A DNA stretch of 64,000 nucleotides from Pararhizobium qamdonense. GTDB taxonomy: Bacteria; Pseudomonadota; Alphaproteobacteria; Rhizobiales; Rhizobiaceae. Of the stretch, positions 16,964-24,522 are shown one piece after another; the stretch's first letter is position 1, and every line of letters begins with the position of its first letter. The stretch lies in NCBI RefSeq assembly GCF_029277445.1, contig NZ_CP119566.1, positions 3,412,001 through 3,476,000 on the forward strand, in the 5' to 3' direction. Below the pieces are notes generated by a model. It was not told where the DNA came from, did not search any database, and saw nothing but the letters and a program-made list of their open reading frames with translations. Made by a program: the position numbers and the translations under genes.

Positions 16964-16984
16964 TTGTTATACGGCGTATAACAA
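16964..16984. promoter_or_regulatory. Perfect palindromic operator of the ParDE operon
   Basis: TTGTTATACG-G-CGTATAACAA, a 21-base sequence with perfect 10-base arms, ends at the longer antitoxin start. The halves match a ribbon-helix-helix operator. Confidence 0.8.
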
Positions 16985-17007
16985 AATACCAGCAATGCAA
17001 GTGTCTC

Positions 17008-18153
17008 TCAATAGCCCACCGCCTGGCGCTTCTCCTCGTCGGTGAGAAAGTCCGCGTCCTTCATCCGCGCCCAGACCTCGCTGCGTTCCCCGGTCAGCCC
17101 GGTCACCTGGTCGAGATCGGGCACCAGTTTCAGCGTCTCGCCCATCCGCCCGGACAGCCAGCCGGACAAAGCCGCAGCGGTGCGGAAAACCATCGGCAGG
17201 ATGGTCAGCCGGTAGAGTGCCCGGTTGGCCTCCTGGTAATTGGCATAGGTATTGTCGCCGGGAATGCCGAGCAGCATCGGCGGCACGCCGAAGGCGAGCG
17301 CGATGTCGCGTGCCGCCCCGTTTTTCGCCTCGACGAAATCCATGTCCTTCGGCGAAAGCCCCATTGCCTTCCAGTCGAGCCCGCCTTCCAGCAGCAGCGG
17401 CCGGCCGGCGCGGATCGGGCCGGAATAGCCTTCCTCCAGCTCGCTCTTCAGCCGGTCATACTGGTCGGCCGAAAGATTGCCGCCCTCTTTCGGCTGGTAG
17501 ACCAGAGCGCCGGAAGGTCTGGCAGAATTGTCGAGCAGTGCCTTGTTCCAGGTCGCTGCCGCGTTGGAGAGATCGAGCGCCATCTGGGCTGCCGCCAATG
17601 GCGGAAAGCCCAGGTGATCGTCGAGCGGATGAAACAGCCTGAGATGCAGCAACCCCTCCTCACCGGCCGGAATCCGCCTGACCAGGCCGCCCACCCGGTA
17701 TTCGTAGCCCTCCGGCCAGCCGTCGCGCCCTTCGAGAATGCGCACCCGGTCCGGCCGCAGCAGATGCAGTTCGCGCAGCGTGCCACCGATCTCGGCGGCA
17801 TCGACATAGGCATTGCCGGACAAAAGCAGATGGCCATAGAGCGTTTCGAGAAAATCATGTCCGCCCATGCGCCCGTTCGGCCGCGCCAGCAACGCCATCG
17901 CCGGATGCGCGCTGCGCTCCTGCACGCCCTCGTAGACCAGCAGCGGCACGTTCGCCGCCGCTTCCGAAATCAGCCTGACCGCCCGGTGCGCCACCGGATT
18001 GCGCATGAACCCTTCGCGGGCAAGCGCGCCGTAGGTTCGCCCCGTCCAGTGCGCCCGCCCCTCCTGCGCGATGGCCACGAAGCCTGTCGCCGCCTTGGTT
18101 TCACGCGCGCTCTCTGCCGGGCGGCGCAACGGCAGGCGGAATGGATTTTTCAT
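17008..18153 (-). CDS. GTA portal protein (g3)
   Basis: A 381-residue HK97-type portal (start MKNPFRLPLRRP; eight further upstream codons were dropped). Family features include REGFMRNPVAHRAVRLISEA, LLSGNAYVDAAEIGG, FHPLDDHLGFPPLAAAQMAL and IALAFGVPPMLLGIPGDNTY. It forms the dodecameric channel for DNA packaging by the g1/g2 terminase. The gene is intact. It is separated from g2 by the endolysin and the small plus-strand ORFs. Confidence 0.92.
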   Translation of the reverse strand: MKNPFRLPLRRPAESARETKAATGFVAIAQEGRAHWTGRTYGALAREGFMRNPVAHRAVRLISEAAANVPLLVYEGVQERSAHPAMALLARPNGRMGGHDFLETLYGHLLLSGNAYVDAAEIGGTLRELHLLRPDRVRILEGRDGWPEGYEYRVGGLVRRIPAGEEGLLHLRLFHPLDDHLGFPPLAAAQMALDLSNAAATWNKALLDNSARPSGALVYQPKEGGNLSADQYDRLKSELEEGYSGPIRAGRPLLLEGGLDWKAMGLSPKDMDFVEAKNGAARDIALAFGVPPMLLGIPGDNTYANYQEANRALYRLTILPMVFRTAAALSGWLSGRMGETLKLVPDLDQVTGLTGERSEVWARMKDADFLTDEEKRQAVGY

Positions 18154-18216
18154 GGGAGATATCCTTGATTGCCGCATCGGCGCGGCCTGAATCGGGAACC
18201 GGTACCGCCTGTTTTT

Positions 18217-18837
18217 TTACTGCGCACGCGCCTTTAGGATCGCAGCCAGATATTGCCTGCCGTATCCCGCCACCAGCTCTGCCCGGTCGCGGCCATTGAT
18301 GATCCGCCGGGCGCCGGTCCAGTCCTCTTTGCCGGCTGAAAAATACTGCCCGAGCTTTCGTCCGGTAAAGGCGCCGGTCTGCATGCCGATGAACAGGATA
18401 GCGACGGCCACATCCATTTCCATCGCCCGCTCTGGCCGCGAGACGAGATCGATCCCGGTCATAACCGACATCTTTTCGTAATTGACCTTATGCGTCAGCT
18501 GCACCAGCCCGCGCCCCAGCCAGCTCTTGCCGTCGGCATCGCGGCGCCAATAGGGCGTGGAAACCGACCCAAGCCGTCCCCGCCTGAAAGCGTCGTCGAG
18601 AAGGGCAACGGCCTTTGCATCGCTTGCGGCAAAAGTTTCGCGCACCGGCTGCATTGTTCGTCCGGTCTCGTGATGCGCCGTCGCCAGCATATAGGCGAGC
18701 CACCGGTCGTCGATCGCATCACCGATCGTGCCGCGATCCAGGATCGCCGTCAGTCCCGTTACCTGGTCCTGTTCCAACACGCCACCAAACAGCGAAACGC
18801 GCACCGCATCGAAGAAGCTTTTTCGCGCAATCGGCAT
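18217..18837 (-). CDS. GH19 chitinase-like lysozyme (endolysin)
   Basis: A 206-residue glycoside hydrolase family 19-type lysozyme. The catalytic Glu is in ATAHHETGRTMQPV. Further family motifs are SWLGRGLVQLTHKVNYEKM and RRIINGRDRAELVAGYGRQY. No signal peptide is present, so it would need a holin such as the one at 2047-2253 to reach the wall. It is located between g2 and g3, where it would be co-expressed with the GTA structural genes and could release particles by lysis. Confidence 0.85.
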   Translation of the reverse strand: MPIARKSFFDAVRVSLFGGVLEQDQVTGLTAILDRGTIGDAIDDRWLAYMLATAHHETGRTMQPVRETFAASDAKAVALLDDAFRRGRLGSVSTPYWRRDADGKSWLGRGLVQLTHKVNYEKMSVMTGIDLVSRPERAMEMDVAVAILFIGMQTGAFTGRKLGQYFSAGKEDWTGARRIINGRDRAELVAGYGRQYLAAILKARAQ

Positions 18838-18883
18838 TCATTCTCCGTTTCCGGTCACAAGACCTGCAAAAATGTCGTGCTTC

Positions 18884-18923
18884 TAAATCGATTTAACCAA
18901 TTTAAATCGTTTAAACTGTTTAA
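18884..18923. promoter_or_regulatory. TTAA-rich operator-like cluster
   Basis: Five TTTAA/TTAA units with a spacing of about 9-10 bases, including the palindrome TAAATCGATTTA and the inverted repeat CGATTTAA-N5-TTAAATCG. A TTAACCA half site resembles CtrA half boxes. It lies between the divergent endolysin (minus) and the 49-aa ORF (plus). Confidence 0.45.
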
Positions 18924-19001
18924 TGCCGTGATTTACTTTGTCTTTAAGATATGGAATCTGAAATCCAGCACGATGATAGTGCCGTGATCGAGGAGGATCC
19001 T

Positions 19002-19151
19002 ATGAACGCTCAGAGCAAGATACAGGCCGACACCACCCGCTCGACCGTGCCGCAGCACATCCTCGACCGGTTCGAAAATGCCTGGCAGCAGATGCGCGCC
19101 AACGCGTCCCCCGCGCCGAAATCCGCATCGGGCGACGACGATAAACTCTGA
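19002..19151 (+). CDS. Conserved-looking 49-aa protein
   Basis: A small gene with a strong Shine-Dalgarno (GAGGAGG, 5-6 bases before ATG). The product (VPQHILDRFENAWQQMRANA and an acidic end) has no recognised domain. An in-frame upstream start would add 17 residues but has no ribosome site. A second, related reading frame follows at 19281 (ILDRFENAWQQMR versus FDRLEN-stop-WRQIR), which supports a real coding history. Confidence 0.55.
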   Translation: MNAQSKIQADTTRSTVPQHILDRFENAWQQMRANASPAPKSASGDDDKL

Positions 19152-19280
19152 TCAGGTCCTTTGATCACATCCGGGACTTTTTATCCGCCATCCCAAACCC
19201 TGGGTGGAACCTTCCGGCCCCATCTGCGTTTTCGCCCGTTGCATACATACTAGGTGCACACATCAGTGAAAGGATCCCCC

Positions 19281-19391
19281 ATGCCGGCCCAGCCAATCTC
19301 CCAGGCCCAGTTCGACCGCCTCGAAAACTAATGGCGCCAGATCCGCGAAACCACCGCCCCAAAGCCGTCCCCGTCCACCGCAGGCAAATAA
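19281..19391 (+). pseudogene. Paralogue of the 49-aa ORF with an in-frame TAA
   Basis: Frame MPAQPISQAQFDRLEN, then TAA at 19329-19331, then WRQIRETTAPKPSPSTAGK and TAA. The two halves together align with the 49-aa protein upstream (DRFENAWQQMRANASPAPKS). The stop sits exactly where the paralogue has Ala. Either a decayed copy or a 16-residue peptide. Confidence 0.5.
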
Positions 19392-19479
19392 TCCATTTCG
19401 ACAGCCCCTGCCGGACCCCATCGCACAGGGAAGAGACCACGTCGCCCGGCACAGCAACCATCGCAGAGCGCCATCGGCG

Positions 19480-19695
19480 CTCTCTCTTCTCCCCAGCGGG
19501 GAGAAGGTGGCCCGAAGGGCCGGATGAGGGGGCGGCGCGCTCAGAGCCTGCGGAAAGCCCCCTCATCGCCTCGCTTCCGCTCGGCACTTCTCCCCGCCGG
19601 GGAGAAGAGGGAGATCCATAGTTACCTCACGGCTCGGTCAACACCCTCCCCTTGAGGGGGAGGGTCGGAGCAAAGCTCCGGGGTGGGGTGACAGC
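19480..19695. repeat. RIME-like palindromes plus a second mosaic element
   Basis: 19480-19620 holds a paired RIME (cttctccccagcggggagaagg ... ggcacttctccccgccggggag). 19640-19695 holds a different element (ccctccccttgagggggaggg followed by gctccggggtggggtgac). The latter recurs at 21970-22033. No gene is present in 19392-19779. Confidence 0.8.
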
Positions 19696-19779
19696 CCAGA
19701 ATTCTTGGTTCCATCCAACACTCGTGGCCCCGCCCAAAAGCCCACATGCCCCCCCCAAAAAAACCTCGCAGCATCTCCC

Positions 19780-21282
19780 TCATATCCCCCGCACCCGCGG
19801 CTCGCCGCCACCGTCCAGCATCAGCGCCGTCAGCGCCCAGACCAGCGCATCCAGCCGGTCCGGCGAACGGCCCGACGACAATCCGTCCGGCCCGAAATCA
19901 CACATCTGGTCCTCGAGTGCCGGAAACGACCCGGCATGCACCACCCGGCCTTGTTCGTAGAGCGCGGCCACCGGTTCTGCCCGCAGCCATTTGCCCCGCG
20001 ATGCCCTGACCTGCGTCACCGGCAGTTGCGCATCAATGCCGCGCAGCACCGCCGACACCATGTCGCCGCCCTGGTTGACCTCGGCGACAATCCGGTCTGC
20101 ATCGAACCGCCTATAGGCGCGAACAACAGCACCCGCCCATCCCGCCGGACTTGCGCCCTCGACCGAGCAATCGGAAAGCACGACGCCGCGCCCGCTCCGG
20201 TCCAGCCCCGCCACGATGATGCCGCAACAGGAGCCCTGCCCCATGCCGGCCGGCGGATCGACCGCCACGACGATGCGGTTAAGCGGTCCGGTATCGCGCA
20301 GTTTCAAAGCCTCGATGGCGGCACGCGACCAGAGCGCGTCCTCGCGGTCCTCGATCATCTCGCCGTCAAGTTCCTGGCGCCCCAGCCGCGTGCCGCCGTA
20401 GCGTCCGGCCATGGCGGCGAGAAATCCCGGCGCCAGGTTGCCGGCATTGTCGCTGGTTCTGATCCGGCATGTCCTTGTGCCGGGATCGGCGATCAGCGCC
20501 TTGAGAACCGGCACCGGCCGTGGCGTCGTCGTCACCAGCGCGCGCGGATGATGTCCGAGCCGCAGCGCAAATTGCAGCATGTCGAAGGTTTCCTGCCCGT
20601 GTTTCCATTTGCCCAGCTCGTCGCACCAGGCATAGTCGAATTGCGGCCCGCGCAAGCTTTCGGGGTCTTCGGAGGAAAAGATCTGCGCCACCGTGCCGTT
20701 CGGCCAGACCAGCCGCCGCCGCGAAGCCTCGAAATCCGGCCGGTTGCTGCGGGCAATCCGGCAGATGCCGGACACGCCGTCGATCATCACCTCGCGCGCA
20801 TCCCCGAGCGTCTCGGCCACCAGCGCGATCCGCAATCCCGGCCGCGCCGCCTTGCCGGCCGCCAGGCCCTGCACCCATTCCGAGCCCGCCCGCGTCTTGC
20901 CGGAACCGCGCCCGCCCATCAAAAGCCAGACCCGCCAATCGCCATTTGGTGGCCTTTGTTCGTCCCGGCCAGTCGTGTTCCAGTCGCGGATATAGGCCGC
21001 AAGCATGAAAAACCGCGCGCTGCGGGTCGCCCCGGCCGCAGCGGAAAGCTCCCCGTCCAAACCGTCGCCGCCGCTGCCGGACCGGAAATCCGCACTGGAC
21101 GTCTCTCCAGCCCCATCCGGCCCAGCTCCAGCCGGCCCAGCCCCATCTGGTATCGCCGCTCCGCCAACGGGTGCGTTCGCATCGTCCACAGATCCCTGCA
21201 CAGCTAGGGCTGGTGGAGCAAAATCCCTGGCCTCCAGCGCCTCCTGTTTCCCGGCATCCGCAGCACTGCCCGTTTCATCCAT
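19780..21282 (-). CDS. GTA terminase large subunit (g2)
   Basis: A 500-residue packaging motor from ATG 21282, which overlaps the g1 stop in ATGGATGA. Walker A is in LLMGGRGSGKTRAGSEW, Walker B with its catalytic acid in DYAWCDELGKW, and the nuclease-side aspartate in IVVAVDPPAGM. The core normally begins near AAYIRDW; here about 80 residues of Gly/Ala/Asp-rich low complexity precede it, which is longer than usual. It cuts host DNA into GTA-sized fragments and pumps it into proheads. The frame is open a further 104 codons upstream within g1, but that is overlap. Confidence 0.92.
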   Translation of the reverse strand: MDETGSAADAGKQEALEARDFAPPALAVQGSVDDANAPVGGAAIPDGAGPAGAGPDGAGETSSADFRSGSGGDGLDGELSAAAGATRSARFFMLAAYIRDWNTTGRDEQRPPNGDWRVWLLMGGRGSGKTRAGSEWVQGLAAGKAARPGLRIALVAETLGDAREVMIDGVSGICRIARSNRPDFEASRRRLVWPNGTVAQIFSSEDPESLRGPQFDYAWCDELGKWKHGQETFDMLQFALRLGHHPRALVTTTPRPVPVLKALIADPGTRTCRIRTSDNAGNLAPGFLAAMAGRYGGTRLGRQELDGEMIEDREDALWSRAAIEALKLRDTGPLNRIVVAVDPPAGMGQGSCCGIIVAGLDRSGRGVVLSDCSVEGASPAGWAGAVVRAYRRFDADRIVAEVNQGGDMVSAVLRGIDAQLPVTQVRASRGKWLRAEPVAALYEQGRVVHAGSFPALEDQMCDFGPDGLSSGRSPDRLDALVWALTALMLDGGGEPRVRGI

Positions 21283-21958
21283 CAAGATGCTGGTCGCCTT
21301 CGCGTTCTTCGCTCGCAGCGCATTCACGCGGTCCAGACAGAGATCGCGCTTGAGCGTTCTCTTTTCCATCTGGCGCAGAACAGCCTTCGCCGCTTGGCGA
21401 TCCGCGCGGGGCTGTACCGTCGCTCGTGGCTCCTGCGCCACAAGCAGCAGGGCCGCCGGGCCCGCCGCTGGCAATATATTTGGCGAAGAGCTCCCGTGCC
21501 CGCCGTTCAACGCGCTGATCGACTTCCGCAACGAACGCGTTATAGCTGGCCTCGTCGAAGGTGGTCTCTGCCAGTGTCTGCCGGTCATGCGCAATCGTCC
21601 TTTGCAGGCTGTCGATCTTTTCCAGCGTCCGCACGATCACCGACATCGCCTCGATGCTCACCTTGGCGTCCGCCTGGATCAGCTTGCGGTCGATCTCCTC
21701 GCCGGGAGCCTGCGCCCTCTCCTCGGAGATCTGCCGCAGCCTTTGAAACTGCAGCATCTGCTCGCGCAGCTCCTGCGTCATGGCGTTCAGCATGTCCTGC
21801 AGCGCATCGAGCGGCGACACGGCCTGCGCCTTGGTCTCCAGGATCACCCGCCGGGCAATATCCTCAAGCTCCGCATCCTCCTCAACGCCCCCACAATAAA
21901 CCGGCGCCTTCGGCCACAGGCCAAACAGCCCCGGATCGAAATCCAGCTCAAACGCCAT
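21275..21958 (-). CDS. GTA terminase small subunit (g1)
   Basis: A 227-residue protein. The start MAFELDFDPG was chosen because AAGGAC lies 6-8 bases upstream. Residues about 60-130 are strongly helical (LDALQDMLNAMTQELREQML, ISEERAQAPGEEIDRKLIQA), as expected of TerS oligomers. The C-terminal 55 residues are low complexity and lie in the segment that overlaps the open g2 frame. In GTAs g1 lacks specific pac recognition, which gives random packaging. It is the first structural gene; the promoter should lie between 21959 and 22290. Confidence 0.78.
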   Translation of the reverse strand: MAFELDFDPGLFGLWPKAPVYCGGVEEDAELEDIARRVILETKAQAVSPLDALQDMLNAMTQELREQMLQFQRLRQISEERAQAPGEEIDRKLIQADAKVSIEAMSVIVRTLEKIDSLQRTIAHDRQTLAETTFDEASYNAFVAEVDQRVERRARELFAKYIASGGPGGPAACGAGATSDGTAPRGSPSGEGCSAPDGKENAQARSLSGPRECAASEEREGDQHLDG

Positions 21959-21969
21959 AACCATGTCCT

Positions 21970-22130
21970 TGAAACGAACCCTCCCCTTGAGGGGGAGGGT
22001 CGGAGCAACGCTCCGGGGTGGGGTGACCCCACAAAACAAATCTCACCGCTGAAGCAGCAAAACCAACAGCCTGCCTCCCTCTTCTCCCCCACGGGGAGAA
22101 GGTGCCCGAAGGGCGGATGAGGGGGCCACA
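21970..22130. repeat. Mosaic palindromic repeats upstream of the GTA operon
   Basis: 21970-22033 repeats the ccctccccttgagggggaggg element of 19640-19695. 22078-22130 is a RIME half (cttctcccccacggggagaagg, cccgaagggcggatgaggg). Together they fill most of the presumptive GTA leader. Confidence 0.8.
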
Positions 22131-22294
22131 CGCCCAGAATCCCCCGGAAAACCTCACCGAAGCATCCCGCTTCACCCAGTTTTCCGACTGTGCCATAACC
22201 CTAACAAACGACCGTCACGCCGTCAAGGATTATTTTCCTACTAGGATTATTTTCCCGAATTTGCGCTATCCAGGATGCGTGTTACACTTTCGAA

Positions 22295-22618
22295 ATGAGA
22301 ACCGAGGACCTGGAAAAGCGGGCTTTGGGCCTGCCCGGCGCCGTTGAGAGCGCCCATTTCGGCAAGCGCGATTTTCGCGTCGGCAATCGCATCTTCATGT
22401 CGCTTCCGGAAGCCGGCCGCGCCGTCGTCAAGTTCACGCCGGACCAGCAGAAACTCTTCCTGGAAACCGAACCTGGCCTCTGTGCCGCCGTCCCCGGCGG
22501 CTGGGGCGCAAAAGGCTGGACCTCGGTCTATTTCATGGACGCCGATGACGATATCGTCTGCCATGTGATGGATACCGCCTGGCGCAATGTCGCACCGAAA
22601 AGTTGTAGTCAATCCTAA
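22295..22618 (+). CDS. MmcQ/YjbR family protein, C-terminus probably truncated
   Basis: A 107-residue protein of the MmcQ/YjbR fold: start MRTEDLEKRALGLPGAVES, then FGKRDFRVGNRIFMSL and the end GWTSVYFMDADDDIVCHVMD / AWRNVAPK. Family members usually continue for another 10-20 residues after VAPK; here the sequence changes to SCSQS and stops. The stop overlaps the stop of the convergent AT-rich DUF4062 gene by 3 bases, so I infer that insertion of that gene replaced the C-terminus. The biochemical role of the family is uncertain (DNA-binding by fold). Confidence 0.8.
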   Translation: MRTEDLEKRALGLPGAVESAHFGKRDFRVGNRIFMSLPEAGRAVVKFTPDQQKLFLETEPGLCAAVPGGWGAKGWTSVYFMDADDDIVCHVMDTAWRNVAPKSCSQS

Positions 22619-23754
22619 TTTAAGGTGTCGTGAAGCAAAGAGTTAATCTGATTCATTTCAGAGATTATATCGTTCATTGAGGCTAGTAGGTGTCGTTTTG
22701 CTTTCGTAATCTTGCTTGTCATACGCGGCAGACTCGAAATGGCGGTGCGAAATTCCTCCATCGCTATCTTTGCGGCGTTAACGTTATCGTCAATATTTTT
22801 AACGTTGGTAAAGAACTCCCTAATTTCATCTGATTCTCGATCGAAGCTTTCTTTGTAAATAGAACCAACTTCAACAACCATCTTAAAGAATTTGTTAGTG
22901 TACTCACTAAATAAACTTTTGATAGAATCAATATAACTTGCGTATTCTTCCATATCATCAGCGGAACTATTTATTATTTTTGTTAAAAACTCTCTAGGTG
23001 CAGCTCCAAAAGTTTCCGAGTTCAACTTACCTACAGATGCTGTATGAGCGTTCACTCGCTCATTGATCCAATCAGTCTTCTCTGAAAGCCTCTCCATCAG
23101 CGTTAAAAATTTTGGCGACTCTGCCTCTAAATTCGCCAATAAATCCAGTAGACCAACATCTTCTTCAACGTTCTTTATTTTTTCAGCAAATTTATGAATA
23201 TTGTTTGGAGATTTTTGTACTGAAGACTTCGCAAATTTGGTGATTCTGTCTGATATATGACGTCTAAACGTACGCTCAAAATCGTCAATATCTTTAAAAA
23301 TCCAATAATAAAGCCCAAGTCCTCCAGTTTTTTCCTTAAAATTATTGATTTTTTTAAGTTGATCTGGATCAACTCTTGATGGTGCAATCGGCTCGTCTTT
23401 AAAGTAGAACATTATATCGACAGAGGAATCAATATCATGGCGCTCCTTAGCTCTATAAAACTCCTCTTCTGTGCCTGAATCGTAGCCATTGGTAGCCGTC
23501 CCAAATCTAGACCACATAATTCCCACAAAAATATCATAGTCATCATCGATCTGACGATTGATTACATCTTGCGGCTCTATTCCCATTGCTGGTGAAGTGC
23601 TTGTTTCCCACCTTACAAGCTCCAGACGAATAGAATAAATCGACCCAACAATTTGGTTGACCTCTAGAACTACCTCCTCAAGCTTTTGCCTTTCATCAGC
23701 AACATCGCCGGGCGAAGCAACAAAAATTCGGAGCACGGTTTCTGTTCTAGGCAT
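22615..23754 (-). CDS. DUF4062-domain protein, AT-rich, likely horizontally acquired
   Basis: A 379-residue protein from ATG 23754. Residues about 7-100 are a DUF4062 domain (RIFVASPGDVADERQKLEEV, then YDIFVGIMWSRFGT), a fold related to TIR/nucleoside deoxyribosyltransferase domains and common at the N-terminus of defence and STAND proteins. The rest (about 130-379) is helical, charged and without a recognised domain; there is no NACHT/NTPase module. The gene is clearly AT-richer than its neighbours, with runs of TTT/AAA codons. It lies between two convergent core genes. A defence or stress effector role is inference only. Confidence 0.75.
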   Translation of the reverse strand: MPRTETVLRIFVASPGDVADERQKLEEVVLEVNQIVGSIYSIRLELVRWETSTSPAMGIEPQDVINRQIDDDYDIFVGIMWSRFGTATNGYDSGTEEEFYRAKERHDIDSSVDIMFYFKDEPIAPSRVDPDQLKKINNFKEKTGGLGLYYWIFKDIDDFERTFRRHISDRITKFAKSSVQKSPNNIHKFAEKIKNVEEDVGLLDLLANLEAESPKFLTLMERLSEKTDWINERVNAHTASVGKLNSETFGAAPREFLTKIINSSADDMEEYASYIDSIKSLFSEYTNKFFKMVVEVGSIYKESFDRESDEIREFFTNVKNIDDNVNAAKIAMEEFRTAISSLPRMTSKITKAKRHLLASMNDIISEMNQINSLLHDTLN

Positions 23755-23794
23755 GCAATCATCCAACTCGAGCCATAAGGAAGATCGCAACTAT

Positions 23795-24271
23795 CTACTT
23801 TGAGTTGAACGATGAATCAATCCCCACCGTCAGCGGCCAGGTCACCAGATAATCCTCCAGCTCTTCCACATCCACATCGTCTTCCGATACCGTGCGTCCA
23901 CGCACCGAAATCCCCGCCTGGTGCACGGTCTCCGGATCGCCCGAGACCAGCGGATGCCACCAGTAGAGGTCGATCCCGTCGCGCACCAGCCGGTAGCCGC
24001 AGGTCGGCGGCAGCCAGCTGAGCGTCGCCACCTCGTCCGGCGTCAGCTGGATACAGTCCGGCACCGTCGCCTGCCGGTTGGGATAGTCCCGGCAGCGGCA
24101 GCTCTCGCCGTCGAGCAGCGTGCAGCCGACATTGGTCCAGGCGATTTCGCCCGTGTCCCAGTCTTCCAGCTTGTTGAGACAACAGAGCCCGCAACCGTCG
24201 CAGAGGCTTTCCCACTCGGCGCCCGACATCTCGGCCAGCGTTTTTGTCTTCCAGAAGGGCTGTTCGCCCAT
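23795..24271 (-). CDS. YcgN family (UPF0260) cysteine-cluster protein
   Basis: A 158-residue protein with the family start [20 protein letters not shown], followed by [35 protein letters not shown] and [10 protein letters not shown]. The cysteines suggest a metal or iron-sulfur site; the role is not established. Length matches the family. It points toward the DUF4062 gene. Confidence 0.9.
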   Translation of the reverse strand: MGEQPFWKTKTLAEMSGAEWESLCDGCGLCCLNKLEDWDTGEIAWTNVGCTLLDGESCRCRDYPNRQATVPDCIQLTPDEVATLSWLPPTCGYRLVRDGIDLYWWHPLVSGDPETVHQAGISVRGRTVSEDDVDVEELEDYLVTWPLTVGIDSSFNSK

Positions 24272-24522
24272 GCGCTTTATTCTTCCATCTGTTGGATTTC
24301 AGCGACAATTTTACAAAACATTGCCGGTTTTTTAAGGCTCATTATCGATATCGGCGTAGAATAGAAACCCGGCCCATGCAAATATCGGCCCTGCATAAAT
24401 CCTGAAACCGAAACCGGCTTAAGGATAAAATCATGCAGCCGGTATAAAACGCTGCAGCGAACCTCACTGCGCCGTAGGATGCATGGCGCTGTAGAACTTG
24501 AAGCCACCAGGATGCGATCGCG

